A stretch of 64,000 nucleotides of DNA, taken from positions 39,523 to 103,522 of the forward strand of contig CAPGBJ010000066.1 in assembly GCA_948616425.1 (NCBI GenBank). Reading direction: 5' to 3'. The notes below the pieces were generated by a model that was not told where the DNA came from, did not search any database, and was given only the letters and a program-made list of their open reading frames with translations. Below, in pieces: positions 32,590 through 41,694 of this stretch. The position numbers were made by a program, and so were the translations under genes. Source of the DNA: an uncultured Oscillospiraceae bacterium (GTDB taxonomy: Bacteria > Bacillota > Clostridia > Oscillospirales > Oscillospiraceae). How positions within the stretch are numbered: the first letter of the stretch is position 1; the number at the start of each line of letters is the position of its first letter.

Positions 32590-35235
32590 ATGGAAGACTG
32601 GCACAGCCGGCGGTTGGCCCAGGTGATGCGGGAGGTGGACAGCCGCCCGCAGGGTCTGACCAATCGGGAGGCGGCCCAGCGGCTGGAAAAATACGGCCCC
32701 AACCGACTGACCCAGCCGGACCCTCCCAGCCTGCTCACCCGCGTCCTGGGCCAGCTGAAAGACCCCATGATTTTAGTCCTGCTGGCCGCTGCCGCCCTGT
32801 CGCTGGCGGCCAGCGGCGGAGAAGACTGGTTGGATGGGGTGATCATCTTGGTGATCGTGGTGGTCAACGGGGTGATCTCGATCACGCAGGAGGACCACGC
32901 CCAGCAGGCCCTGGAGGAGCTGCGGCGCATGTCCGCCCCCCAGGCCAACGTTCTGCGGGAGGGGAGCCAGCGGCGGGTGGCCGCCTCCTCCCTGGTGCCG
33001 GGGGATGTCATCCTCCTTGAGGCGGGGGACCAGGTCCCCGCGGATGCCCGCATTTTGGAGTGCAGCCGCCTTCAGGCCGACGAGTCATCTATGACTGGGG
33101 AGTCGGTACCGGTGGAGAAGGAGGCCCGGGAGGGACTGCCCGAGGACACCCCCTTGGGGGACCGCATGAATATGCTCATCTCCGGCACGCTGATTACGGC
33201 CGGGCGGGGGACCGCCCTGGTGGTGGCCACAGGGATGGACACCCAGATGGGCCATATTGCCGGGCTGCTGCTGGACAGCGGCGAGGGGGATACCCCCCTC
33301 CAGCGGAGGATGGGAGAGATCTCTAAGTCTCTGTCCTTTCTGTGCCTGTCGGTGTGCGCCGTCATGTTTGGAGTGGGGCTGTTTCAGGGGAAGGGGCTGC
33401 TGGAGATGTTCCTCACCGCCGTCTCTCTGGCGGTGGCCGCCATTCCGGAGGGGCTGCCCGCCATTGTCACCATCGTATTGGCCCTGGGGGTCCAGCGGCT
33501 GGCAGACCGAAACGCCATCGTAAAAAAACTGCCGGCAGTGGAGACGCTGGGCTGTGCGGGGGTGATCTGTTCCGATAAGACGGGCACCCTCACCCAGAAT
33601 AAAATGACAGTACAGCAGGTGTGGCTCACCCCTGGGGCCCGGCGTCGGGACGCTATGCTGGCGGGGACCCTGTGTTCCGACGCCCGTTTGGAGTGGAAGG
33701 CTGGAGCGCCCAGCGCCGCCGGGGACCCCACCGAAGGGGCGCTGGTAGTGGCCGCGGCTCAGGACGGGGTGGACCAGAACCGGGAGTTGGAGCGCCTCCC
33801 CCGGGCGGCGGATATCCCCTTCGACTCCACCCGAAAACTGATGACCACCATACATACCGTTCCGGAAGGGGGATGGATTGCCCTGGTGAAGGGGGCGCCC
33901 GACGTGCTGCTAGAGCGGTGTACCGCCACCCCCAAGGGGCCTATCACCCAGAGCGACCGGGCCCGCATTGTTGCCGCCAATGAGGAGATGGCGGGCAGGG
34001 CGCTGCGGGTCATTGCGGTGGCCCGGCGGGAGCTGCGCAGCCTTCCCCGGGAGCTGGAACCCCGGATGGTAGAGAGCGGGCTGACCTTTTTGGGGCTCTT
34101 TGGCCTGATGGACCCGCCGCGTCCAGAGGTGAAGGCGGCGGTGGCAAAGTGCCACCGGGCGGGCGTAAGGCCGGTGATGATCACCGGGGACCACCGTTCC
34201 ACCGCCCTGGCTGTGGCCCGTGAGCTGGATATTGCCCGGCCCGGGGACTGGACGGTGACAGGGGCGGAGCTGGACTTTATGCCCCAAGAGATGCTGGAGA
34301 ACGACGTGGAGAAGTTTGCCGTTTTCGCCCGGGTATCTCCAGAGCACAAGATGCGCATTGTTCGGGCCTGGCAGAGACGGGGGCAGGTGGTGGCCATGAC
34401 TGGGGACGGGGTCAACGACGCCCCCGCCCTGAAGGCGGCCGACATTGGATGCGCGATGGGGCGGACGGGCACCGACGTGGCCAAGGGGGCGGCAGACATG
34501 ATCCTCACTGACGACAACTTCTCCACCATTGTCTCCGCCATTGAGGAGGGACGGGGTATCTACTCCAACATCCGCAAGGCCATTCACTATCTGCTCTCCT
34601 GCAACATTGGAGAGATCTTTACCATCTTCGCCGCCACCCTCCTGGGGTTTGGACAGATGCCTCTGGTGCCAGTGCAGCTGCTGTGGCTCAATTTGGTGAC
34701 CGACTCGCTCCCCGCTCTGGCCCTGGGGGTGGAACCGGTAGAGGAGGGCGTGATGGAGGAGGAGCCCCGGGACGCCGCAGCCGGGCTGTTTGATCGAGGC
34801 TTTTCCTTCCGCCTGGCCTGGCAGGGGCTGATGGTGGGAGGACTGACCCTGGCGGCCTATTTTCTAGGGTTTACCCGGCTGGCCGCCCCGGGCATGGAGG
34901 GCGTTACAGCCAACACCATGGCCTTCGCCACCCTCACCCTGTGTCAGCTGTTCCATGCGTTTAATGTCCGCAGTGAGAACCGGTCCCTCTTTGCCCAGGG
35001 GGTGCTGTCCAATCCGGCTATGAACCGGGCCTTTCTGGCGGGACTGGCCATGCAGCTGTCTGTGCTGCTGATTCCGCCCCTTCAGGGGGTATTCTCTGTG
35101 ACGCCCATGTCCGCTGTACAGTGGTGTACCGTCCTGGCGCTGGCCATGGCGCCCATCCCCATCTGCGAGGCAGCGAAAGCGTCGGGCCGCAGACATAGAG
35201 CCCCCCAGACAGAGGAAGTGGCGATCAATCGTTAA
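32590..35235 (+). CDS. Calcium-type cation-translocating P-type ATPase
   Basis: 881 aa from ATG 32590 behind GGGGGA; the upstream in-frame start lies in the preceding spacer and adds residues without similarity. Type IIA layout: N-terminal actuator helices, TM pair (MILVLLAAAALSLAA; IILVIVVVNGVISI), actuator loop SSMTGESVPVEK and TM4 with the Ca2+ motif PEGLPA. The phosphorylated Asp is in CSDKTGTLT, followed by the nucleotide domain (KGAPD), hinge TGDGVNDAPALKAADIG and TM6 NLVTDSLPALALG. It should pump Ca2+ (possibly Mn2+) out of the cell. Confidence 0.93.
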   Translation: MEDWHSRRLAQVMREVDSRPQGLTNREAAQRLEKYGPNRLTQPDPPSLLTRVLGQLKDPMILVLLAAAALSLAASGGEDWLDGVIILVIVVVNGVISITQEDHAQQALEELRRMSAPQANVLREGSQRRVAASSLVPGDVILLEAGDQVPADARILECSRLQADESSMTGESVPVEKEAREGLPEDTPLGDRMNMLISGTLITAGRGTALVVATGMDTQMGHIAGLLLDSGEGDTPLQRRMGEISKSLSFLCLSVCAVMFGVGLFQGKGLLEMFLTAVSLAVAAIPEGLPAIVTIVLALGVQRLADRNAIVKKLPAVETLGCAGVICSDKTGTLTQNKMTVQQVWLTPGARRRDAMLAGTLCSDARLEWKAGAPSAAGDPTEGALVVAAAQDGVDQNRELERLPRAADIPFDSTRKLMTTIHTVPEGGWIALVKGAPDVLLERCTATPKGPITQSDRARIVAANEEMAGRALRVIAVARRELRSLPRELEPRMVESGLTFLGLFGLMDPPRPEVKAAVAKCHRAGVRPVMITGDHRSTALAVARELDIARPGDWTVTGAELDFMPQEMLENDVEKFAVFARVSPEHKMRIVRAWQRRGQVVAMTGDGVNDAPALKAADIGCAMGRTGTDVAKGAADMILTDDNFSTIVSAIEEGRGIYSNIRKAIHYLLSCNIGEIFTIFAATLLGFGQMPLVPVQLLWLNLVTDSLPALALGVEPVEEGVMEEEPRDAAAGLFDRGFSFRLAWQGLMVGGLTLAAYFLGFTRLAAPGMEGVTANTMAFATLTLCQLFHAFNVRSENRSLFAQGVLSNPAMNRAFLAGLAMQLSVLLIPPLQGVFSVTPMSAVQWCTVLALAMAPIPICEAAKASGRRHRAPQTEEVAINR

Positions 35236-35240
35236 GAGCA

Positions 35241-35271
35241 CAGCCCCACCGGCGTTTGCCTGGTGGGGCTG
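35241..35271. terminator. Terminator after the P-type ATPase
   Basis: CAGCCCCACC / GGTGGGGCTG stem with an 11-nt loop, followed by TTGTTTTGG. It also lies just past the end of the converging 106-aa gene. Confidence 0.85.
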
Positions 35272-35280
35272 TTGTTTTGG

Positions 35281-35601
35281 TTATGGGCTGTGCTGTTCCA
35301 GCAGCGACTGCACTGCGTGGCGGGCGGTTAAGATTCCGTCCAGCACCTTGGCGTAGTAGTGATCGTCATACCAGTCGAAGGAGGGGCGGTCCAGCTCTTG
35401 CTCCAGATTTGCCTGGAGCGCGGATTCCTCCGCTTGAAGCTGCTGGAGCAGCTGTTCTGGACCGACCTTCTGGAGGAGCAGCCCGAGACGCTGTAGCTCC
35501 TCCAGCTCCGCGCGGCGCACATGGGAGAGAAAGGGGGAGTGACACTCTGAGGCAAAGGCGGACTGACAGGCAGCAATCAGCTGCTGTATCTCCTGTTCCA
35601 T
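35281..35601 (-). CDS. Hypothetical coiled-coil-like protein
   Basis: 106 aa from ATG 35601 behind AAGGAGG; a longer frame to 35631 overlaps the amylase end. Helical, Gln/Glu/Leu-rich (ELQRLGLLLQKVGPEQLLQQ), with DWYDDHYYAKVLDGILTARH near the end. No family recognised. It is the last gene of the long minus-strand run, 26 bp after the GH13 stop. Confidence 0.65.
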   Translation of the reverse strand: MEQEIQQLIAACQSAFASECHSPFLSHVRRAELEELQRLGLLLQKVGPEQLLQQLQAEESALQANLEQELDRPSFDWYDDHYYAKVLDGILTARHAVQSLLEQHSP

Positions 35602-35627
35602 GCGTATGTCCTCCTTATGTGTTTGGA

Positions 35628-37475
35628 TCATCTCAGGGTAAACACCGCCCCCGACCTTGGGGGCAGGGTGATGAGGGGGACATCCTCCTCCTGGACGAGG
35701 TCAGCCAGCCCCAACAGAGGCTGGGGGAGGCCCTCCTCGACGCTGAGGGTGTGGGCCTTCTTGCCGGAATTAAAGGTGCACAGAAGCCGCTCCCCCTCCC
35801 CCTCCCGCAGGAAGGCCAGCAGAGGGCCCTTGCCGCAGGTGTAACGGATGGAGCCCCGCCGCAGGGCGGGGTGGTCTCTGCGCAGTCTGCCCAGGGCGCG
35901 GTACCAGTCCAGCAGTTCTTGATCCTCATATCCCCAGGGGTAGGTCTGGCGGTTGAAGGGGTCCTCGAAGCCCTCCATCCCCACCTCGTCCCCATAGTAC
36001 ACCGTGGGGGAGCCGGGGAAACAGAACAGCAGCAGGGCGGCGGCCTTCAGCAGGGCGCGGCCCCGGGCCAGCTGTTTGGGAGAGAGGACAAAGTGGGCCC
36101 TCCACTCTTTGGACTGGTCCCGGTACTCCCCGCCGGCCCCCAGGAGGGTGAGCAGACGGGGGGTGTCGTGGGTGTCCAGGGAGTTCATAGCGGAGTAGAA
36201 GGCGAAGGGGGGGTAGTTCTCCCGGATGGTCTCCATTCCTTTGACAAATGCCTCGCCCCCTCCCCCCTGGAAAAAGGCCAGGATAGCGGAGCGCAGGGGG
36301 TAGTTCATCAGCCCGTCGCAGTGGCCCCCCAGGATGTGCCTGCGGCGCACGCCGTAGGCCACCTTGGTGGAGCCGTCTTCCCAGACCTCGCCGATGACCA
36401 CCGATTCCGGTTTCTCCGCCCGGGCGGCGGCATGGATGCCGGCCACGAAGTCGTCGGGCAGCTCGTCGGCCACATCCAGCCGCCAGCCGTCTGCCCCGGC
36501 TCTCAGCCACCGGCGGACCACGCTGTTCTCACTGCCAAAGATAAAGTCTCGATAACTGGGGGCGTTCTCATTGACGGCGGGCAGAGAGTAAATGCCCCAC
36601 CAACTGTCGTATTTATGGGGCCACTGGGAGAAGTTGAACCAGGAGCGGTAGGGGGAGTCCTGGCTCTGGCTGGCCCCCAGATCGGCATAAAAACCGTCGC
36701 CGTTGAAGTAGCGGCTCACAAAGCCTGTGTGGTTAAACACGCCGTCCAGCATTACCCGCATACCCCGGCGGTGGGCCTCCTCGCACAGGCGGGAAAAATC
36801 CTCGTTGGTGCCCAACATGGGGTCCACTCGGCTGTAATCGGCGGTGCCGTAGCGGTGGTTTTCCGCAGCCTCAAAAATGGGATTGAAGTAGAGCGTTTCC
36901 ACCCCCAGACTTTTCAGGTAGCTCAGTTTGTCTATCACACCTTGAAAATCGCCGCCAAAGAAGTCGCGATTGCGCACCTCCCCCTGGTCGTTGGGGAGAT
37001 AGACGGGGAACTCCTCCCAGCTCTGGTGGACAACGCGCCCGCCGACCATCCCCTCTGGGTCGGGGATGCGGCTGCGGCAAAAGCGGTCCGGAAAGATCTG
37101 GTAGGTGACCCCTTCGCCAAACCAGGCGGGAACGGTCTCCTCCCCGTCGTAGACGGTGAGCTGATAGGGACCCAGATCCTGGGTGCGGCCGTTCAGCTTT
37201 TCCAGCCGGAAGGAGTACCAGACCAGGCCTATATATCCCTGGGTGTCAAGGGAGGCAGAGAACAGGTCCTGGCCCAGGTCGAAGCCCTGCCAGGGCATTT
37301 TCAGGGTGAGTGTCTGGTCGTTCCGGCTTTCAAACCGGGCGGTCATGCTGGCGTGGGAAAAGCTCTCCGCTCTGGGCGGGCGCAAGGTAAACTGTACCTG
37401 CGTCCCCGAGGCCACCGCCCCGTAGGGCGTCTTATACCGCGGGTCTCGGGAGTCGTAGGTGGGCAAATATGGCAT
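35628..37475 (-). CDS. GH13 alpha-glucosidase/neopullulanase-like enzyme
   Basis: 615 aa, cytoplasmic (no signal peptide). An N-terminal beta domain of about 110 residues (CBM34-like, as in cyclomaltodextrinase/neopullulanase) precedes the (beta/alpha)8 barrel. Barrel motifs are VTYQIFPDRF, LDGVFNHTG, nucleophile D334 in GADGWRLDVAD, acid/base E363 in VIGEVWED and D437 in SLDTHDTPR. It probably hydrolyses imported maltodextrins, cyclodextrins or pullulan fragments. A C-terminal beta domain ends the protein. It lies 96 bp after the nucleoside kinase gene. Confidence 0.9.
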   Translation of the reverse strand: MPYLPTYDSRDPRYKTPYGAVASGTQVQFTLRPPRAESFSHASMTARFESRNDQTLTLKMPWQGFDLGQDLFSASLDTQGYIGLVWYSFRLEKLNGRTQDLGPYQLTVYDGEETVPAWFGEGVTYQIFPDRFCRSRIPDPEGMVGGRVVHQSWEEFPVYLPNDQGEVRNRDFFGGDFQGVIDKLSYLKSLGVETLYFNPIFEAAENHRYGTADYSRVDPMLGTNEDFSRLCEEAHRRGMRVMLDGVFNHTGFVSRYFNGDGFYADLGASQSQDSPYRSWFNFSQWPHKYDSWWGIYSLPAVNENAPSYRDFIFGSENSVVRRWLRAGADGWRLDVADELPDDFVAGIHAAARAEKPESVVIGEVWEDGSTKVAYGVRRRHILGGHCDGLMNYPLRSAILAFFQGGGGEAFVKGMETIRENYPPFAFYSAMNSLDTHDTPRLLTLLGAGGEYRDQSKEWRAHFVLSPKQLARGRALLKAAALLLFCFPGSPTVYYGDEVGMEGFEDPFNRQTYPWGYEDQELLDWYRALGRLRRDHPALRRGSIRYTCGKGPLLAFLREGEGERLLCTFNSGKKAHTLSVEEGLPQPLLGLADLVQEEDVPLITLPPRSGAVFTLR

Positions 37476-37571
37476 TTGGAATCACTCCGAGTTTAGGATC
37501 AAGCCCTCTCCGCCGCCGCCGGAAGGGCACCGCCTCCCCGGTCGGGGGGAGGGCGAAGGGAGAGAATGCGC

Positions 37572-38510
37572 TCAGTGGTATTTGTAGCTCCCGCCGCCGA
37601 TGAACTCCCGGAGCAGGGAGTCCTTGGCCACCAGAACCGGGTCAATCGCCTCGAAGTGCTCAAAGGCGTTCACCAGGTCCATCATTTCATCGTGGCGTTC
37701 ATTGTCCTCGGGTACGCTCTTGAGGATGGGGACAGCATAGTTCTTCATCACCGGCACCTCATAGGGCAGGGAGGAGTCAAAGACGATGTCCGCCTTGCCC
37801 TTGAAGGGAGAGATATACAGCTTTTCTCCCCGGCGGACGTTGGCCCACATGTCCAGGGTCTGGGCCACCTCTGTGCCCCGGAAATTGTAGTCTCGGACAG
37901 CGCGGCGGGTCAGCCGCATCCAGGTGCCCTTAAAGCGCAGCGCGGAGCCCTCGTTGATATTGGACCGGGCGGAGATATACAGCTTGGTCGCCTCGGGGTG
38001 CCGGCCGGCAATGTCGTCATTGAGGGCATGAATGCCCTCGAAAATGGCAATCTCATTTTTCTCCAGACGCATGGGTGTGCCCAGGCTGTCGTTGCGCATC
38101 TGTCTGGCAAATTCAAATTTGGGGATGAGAATCTCTTCCCCGCGGCTTAGAGCGGTGAAATGCTCGCTCAGCAGGTCCATGTCCATACATAGGGGCGACT
38201 CGTAGTCGATGGCGCCCTCGGGGGTGCGGGGGGCGGTGCGGGGGTTGATGGTAATAAAGTAGTTGTCCATAGCCACCGCCCGGGAGTTTACACCCCGGCG
38301 GCGCAGCTCCTCTGCGATCTTCATGGCTGTGGTGGTCTTGCCTGAGCCGGAGGGCCCGGACAGCAGCACAATGGGGCTGTGCTCCAGGTTGGACAGAATT
38401 TTGTCCGCTGCCAGTGACACCCTCTGAGCGTAGTTCTCGTCGCACTCCGCCAAAAATTCCGCCACATCGGTCTGAATGCGCCTGTTGATCTCTTGCAGCT
38501 GGTATGCCAT
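37572..38510 (-). CDS. Uridine kinase-like nucleoside kinase
   Basis: 312 aa from ATG 38510 behind GAGAGGAG; a much longer reading frame upstream is an out-of-frame shadow of hemZ. A helical N-terminus of about 45 residues precedes the P-loop GPSGSGKTTTAMKIA (about 51-65), AVAMDNYFIT and DYESPLCMDMDLLSEH. IFEGIHALND and RLTRRAVRDYNFRGTEVAQT follow. By family it phosphorylates uridine/cytidine in salvage, though the long form here has no assigned substrate. Clostridial versions are often fused to a ThrRS-like N-terminus, which is absent. Confidence 0.85.
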   Translation of the reverse strand: MAYQLQEINRRIQTDVAEFLAECDENYAQRVSLAADKILSNLEHSPIVLLSGPSGSGKTTTAMKIAEELRRRGVNSRAVAMDNYFITINPRTAPRTPEGAIDYESPLCMDMDLLSEHFTALSRGEEILIPKFEFARQMRNDSLGTPMRLEKNEIAIFEGIHALNDDIAGRHPEATKLYISARSNINEGSALRFKGTWMRLTRRAVRDYNFRGTEVAQTLDMWANVRRGEKLYISPFKGKADIVFDSSLPYEVPVMKNYAVPILKSVPEDNERHDEMMDLVNAFEHFEAIDPVLVAKDSLLREFIGGGSYKYH

Positions 38511-38575
38511 AGATAATACTCCTCTCTGCACTCTGATTTGTTGGATACCCGTGGGGCCGCGGCCTTTGCGTGCGG

Positions 38576-40087
38576 CTATGGCTGGGCTGAATAAAACGAC
38601 TCGATCTCTGCTTTCTGCCCCAGCACTTTGTCCAGCCCAGACAGGTAGTCCTGGGGGTACTTGGGGTTGGTGAGCCGGAGCAGGTCCCCGCCGCCAATGA
38701 GCTTGGTGACGCCCCCGGCGCCCAGAGAGATGACGGTGTGCAGCTCCTCCATCATCACGATGTTGTAGAGACTTTTGGCCCGGGGCTTGGACCAGCCCAC
38801 ATTCTCCAGCGCGCCGGACATGTACTTCTGCCGGTATAAATAATAGGGGATATAACCCCTCTGTGTCAGCCGCTCCCGGGAGTAGTCCAGCATCTGGAGC
38901 ACTTCGTCCCCGGCGGGAAGCTGCCCGCCCTCCTCCATCAGTCGGGAACCCTTTTTCAGGGCCAGAGTGTGGACGGTGACATTCTCTGGGGCCATGGACA
39001 GCACCTCGTCCAGAGAGCGTTGAAAGCCCTGGAGCGTGTCCTGGGGCAGTCCGGCGATGAGGTCCATGTTGACGCAGGAAAAGCCCGCGTCGGAGACGAG
39101 CGCGTAGGCACTCCGGAAGTCTGCGGCGGAGTGTTTTCGGCCGATGGCCTCCAGCACGTGGTCCTCTAGGGTTTGGGGATTGACAGAGATGCGGTTGATG
39201 TTGTGCCGGGCCAGGGCCTGGAGCTTTTCTTGGGTGATGGTGTCCGGCCGGCCGGCCTCTACGGTGTACTCGGTGCAGTGCTCCAGGGGGAGCTGTGCCT
39301 CGCACCCGGCCAGCAGCCGGTCCAGCTGGTCGGCGGACAGGGTGGTGGGGGTTCCGCCCCCTATATAGAAGGAACGGATGGACAGACCCAGCCGCTGGAG
39401 CACCCGGCCCGTCTCGGCCACCTCCTGGAGCAGGGCGTCCACATAGGGCTGCACCAGCTTCAGGGTCCGGCCCACATCAGCCGAGACAAAGGAGCAGTAG
39501 GCGCACCGGGAGGGGCAGAAGGGAATTCCAATATACAGCGAGACCTCGTTTTGCGTTAAAGACCGCTGAACCTCTATACTGGCCTGGGCACAGTCCACCG
39601 CCAGCCGGGCCCGCTCTGGGGAGACGTGGTACTCTTTCTCCAGCTCCCCCTGGGCCTGCCGCGGGGTGGACCCCGCCAGAATGGCCCGAGTGGGCAGCTT
39701 CACCGGGCGCACCCCGGTGAGGGCGCCCCAGGGCGGTTCGTGCCCCAGCAGGGCGGTGCCCGCCCGGTAGAAAGCCAGCTTCAGAGCGTGCTGAACGGTG
39801 TGGTAGACCTCCTGGCGGGACCGGTCCAGTTTCTCGCTGGAGAAACGGGCCACTCCATTATAATATCCCTGGGAACGGAAAACCAGAACACCGACATCGG
39901 TCAGCTTTTTCCCCCGGTGGAGGGTGAAAATGGCGGCGTTGTCCTCCTCGGCCGGATTTTGGGGCGGAGGCCCCTCCGGGTACTCGGGCCGCTCCCCTGG
40001 AAAGAGTGTGAGCATCATCTGTTCCGCCGCGTAGTGGTACCGCTCGGGCTGCCAGGGGAAGTTGGACGTCTGAAAGTACAGTTTCAT
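38576..40087 (-). CDS. hemZ: Coproporphyrinogen dehydrogenase-like radical SAM protein HemZ
   Basis: 503 aa. The N-terminal roughly 160 residues are HemZ-specific (TGVRPVKLPTRAI). A radical SAM domain begins SLYIGIPFCPSRCAYCSF, whose three Cys bind the 4Fe-4S cluster, with SFYIGGGTPTTL and TVEAGRPDTIT for SAM and substrate binding. The C-terminus has QKYMSGALENVGWSKP. By family it acts in oxygen-independent haem synthesis, although many HemN/HemZ relatives have other roles. Its start overlaps the MBL gene stop by 4 bp. Confidence 0.93.
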   Translation of the reverse strand: MKLYFQTSNFPWQPERYHYAAEQMMLTLFPGERPEYPEGPPPQNPAEEDNAAIFTLHRGKKLTDVGVLVFRSQGYYNGVARFSSEKLDRSRQEVYHTVQHALKLAFYRAGTALLGHEPPWGALTGVRPVKLPTRAILAGSTPRQAQGELEKEYHVSPERARLAVDCAQASIEVQRSLTQNEVSLYIGIPFCPSRCAYCSFVSADVGRTLKLVQPYVDALLQEVAETGRVLQRLGLSIRSFYIGGGTPTTLSADQLDRLLAGCEAQLPLEHCTEYTVEAGRPDTITQEKLQALARHNINRISVNPQTLEDHVLEAIGRKHSAADFRSAYALVSDAGFSCVNMDLIAGLPQDTLQGFQRSLDEVLSMAPENVTVHTLALKKGSRLMEEGGQLPAGDEVLQMLDYSRERLTQRGYIPYYLYRQKYMSGALENVGWSKPRAKSLYNIVMMEELHTVISLGAGGVTKLIGGGDLLRLTNPKYPQDYLSGLDKVLGQKAEIESFYSAQP

Positions 40088-40704
40088 GATTCCAGCGCCA
40101 TGCCCTCTTTCAGGTACCGGTTGACCTGCCGCTCCCGGTCCATGGTGGAGGTCTCCTCGTGGCCGGGGCAGATGTGGTAGTTGCCCTCCAGCCGGCCCAA
40201 TCGGCCCAGGGAGGATAAAATTTGCTCATAACTGCCCCCCCGCAGGTCGGTGCGACCGCAGTCGCCGGCAAAAAGGGTGTCGCCGGTGAAGAGCACGTCC
40301 CGCACCTTCAGGGTGACGGAACCGGGGGAGTGGCCGGGGGTGTGGAGCACATGAATGGTGAGAGCGCCCAGGGGCAGTGTGTCGCCCTCGTCGTAGAGCA
40401 GCAGGTCGTCCACCTGGCCGGCCAGGGGAAACAGGCGGCTGCCCGCTCCGTTGGCGTCTGCCTGGTGGATATAGATTTTGGCGTTGGGCAGGGCCTGGTG
40501 GAGCTCAGGCACGGCGGTGGTGTGATCGTAGTGGCCGTGGGTGAGGAGGATATAGTCCACCTGACTGTCCATCCCCTTTAAGATGGACAAAATCCGATCC
40601 GCCTCGTCGCCTGGGTCGATAACGGCGGCCCTTTTTGCCGTCTCGTCCTCTAAAATATAGCAGTTGGTACCGATGGGACCCACCTGCATCATTTTAACTT
40701 TCAT
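40084..40704 (-). CDS. Glyoxalase II-like MBL-fold hydrolase
   Basis: 206 aa. Metal ligands are LLTHGHYDHTTAV (about 52-64), TPGHSPGS, LFTGDTLFAGDCGRTD and CPGHEETSTM, the full glyoxalase II-type set. The opening GPIGTNCYILED is standard. These proteins hydrolyse thioesters such as S-lactoylglutathione or related low-molecular-weight thiol adducts; the substrate here is unknown. It commonly sits with relA-dtd-hemZ in Clostridia, as here, and overlaps hemZ by 4 bp. Confidence 0.92.
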   Translation of the reverse strand: MKVKMMQVGPIGTNCYILEDETAKRAAVIDPGDEADRILSILKGMDSQVDYILLTHGHYDHTTAVPELHQALPNAKIYIHQADANGAGSRLFPLAGQVDDLLLYDEGDTLPLGALTIHVLHTPGHSPGSVTLKVRDVLFTGDTLFAGDCGRTDLRGGSYEQILSSLGRLGRLEGNYHICPGHEETSTMDRERQVNRYLKEGMALES

Positions 40705-40721
40705 GAATCAATACCCCCTCT

Positions 40722-41126
40722 TCAACCCAACATGTCGGATGCGTCTTCAAATCGAGACAGGTCCACAGCATCCCGCTTGTAGGCGGTGCGGAAATAGGCA
40801 ATGACCTCCTCCACCGTCTGTACATCCAGATCCCAGAGGGCTTTTTCCTGTTTCAAGCCCCAGCCGACCTCCACCGTGTACCAGCCGGGGCGGGGACCTG
40901 CCCGGTTCATGGCGCTCTGGATGAACCAGTAGTTCTGGGGGGCGCCGGGGTCTTTCTGCTCCAGAATGAGGAAGCTGTCTGGGTCCTCCAGGTTCAGTTT
41001 GCGCAGCTCAGCTTCCAGGATATCCCAGCTCAGCTGCCTGGAGGGCACGCCGCCCAGGTTCAGCGTCCAGGGCCAGTCTAAGCGGGGGCGGTTGGGGTCG
41101 TTTTTCTTTTGGCCGAAGAAAAGCAT
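40722..41126 (-). CDS. Hypothetical protein between dtd and the MBL hydrolase
   Basis: 134 aa from ATG 41126 behind GAGGAGG (an upstream frame lacks an RBS). Trp-rich and basic at the start (FGQKKNDPNRPRLDWPWTLN). Then come SRQLSWDILEAELRKLNLED and SFLILEQKDPGAPQNYWFIQ, two helix/strand blocks suggesting a compact alpha/beta fold. It is part of the relA-dtd operon by spacing. No family recognised. Confidence 0.7.
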   Translation of the reverse strand: MLFFGQKKNDPNRPRLDWPWTLNLGGVPSRQLSWDILEAELRKLNLEDPDSFLILEQKDPGAPQNYWFIQSAMNRAGPRPGWYTVEVGWGLKQEKALWDLDVQTVEEVIAYFRTAYKRDAVDLSRFEDASDMLG

Positions 41127-41197
41127 GGGGAAACCTCCTCGTGTGAGGGCGGACACGGTCCGCCCGTGTGTTCCGACAGCGGCGCCGGGCGCCGCAA

Positions 41198-41641
41198 TCA
41201 GGGCTTGTCGGTGTCAAATAGGATGGTCACTGGGCCGTCGTTCACCGAGGCCACCTGCATATCGGCCCCGAACTGGCCGTGCTCCACCGTGAAGCCCCGG
41301 GCCCGGCACTGGTCTAGAAACCGCTCGTAGAGGGGAATGGCCAGGTCGGGCTTGGCGGCGTGGGAGAAGCCGGGGCGGCGGGAGGCGGTGTCGGCATACA
41401 AGGTGAATTGGGAGATGACCAGCAGCGCGCCCCCCGCCTGTGCCAGATTCAAGTTCATTTTTCCATTTTCATCCTCAAAGACCCGCAGATTGCAGATTTT
41501 TTCCGCCAGCTTGTCGCAGACGGCCTCGTCGTCCTGGGGGCCCACCCCCAGCAGAACCAGGTAGCCCCGCTCAATGGCCCCCTCCACCTTGCCGCTGATG
41601 GTGACAGAAGCGGAAGTGACACGGGTGACAACTGCGCGCAT
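41198..41641 (-). CDS. dtd: D-aminoacyl-tRNA deacylase
   Basis: 147 aa, normal length. It removes D-amino acids (and glycine from tRNA-Ala) from mischarged tRNA. Active-site motifs SQFTLYAD (about 78-85) and the cross-dimer NDGPVT near the C-terminus are intact. MRAVVTRVTSASVTISGK is the standard N-terminus, and AAAGGACG precedes ATG 41641. It lies directly downstream of relA, the usual Firmicutes arrangement. Confidence 0.96.
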   Translation of the reverse strand: MRAVVTRVTSASVTISGKVEGAIERGYLVLLGVGPQDDEAVCDKLAEKICNLRVFEDENGKMNLNLAQAGGALLVISQFTLYADTASRRPGFSHAAKPDLAIPLYERFLDQCRARGFTVEHGQFGADMQVASVNDGPVTILFDTDKP

Positions 41642-41694
41642 GAGATCACGTCCTTTGCTTGAATTTGGTGCGGAGAGAGGGCGGCCACAGGCCG

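Noticed and set aside
35256..37496. 746-aa plus-strand frame
   Set aside because: Antisense to the GH13 enzyme and the 106-aa gene, both with good starts and motifs.
38511..39305. N-terminal extension of the nucleoside kinase frame
   Set aside because: Out-of-frame shadow of hemZ; GAGAGGAG and the conserved sequence support ATG 38510.
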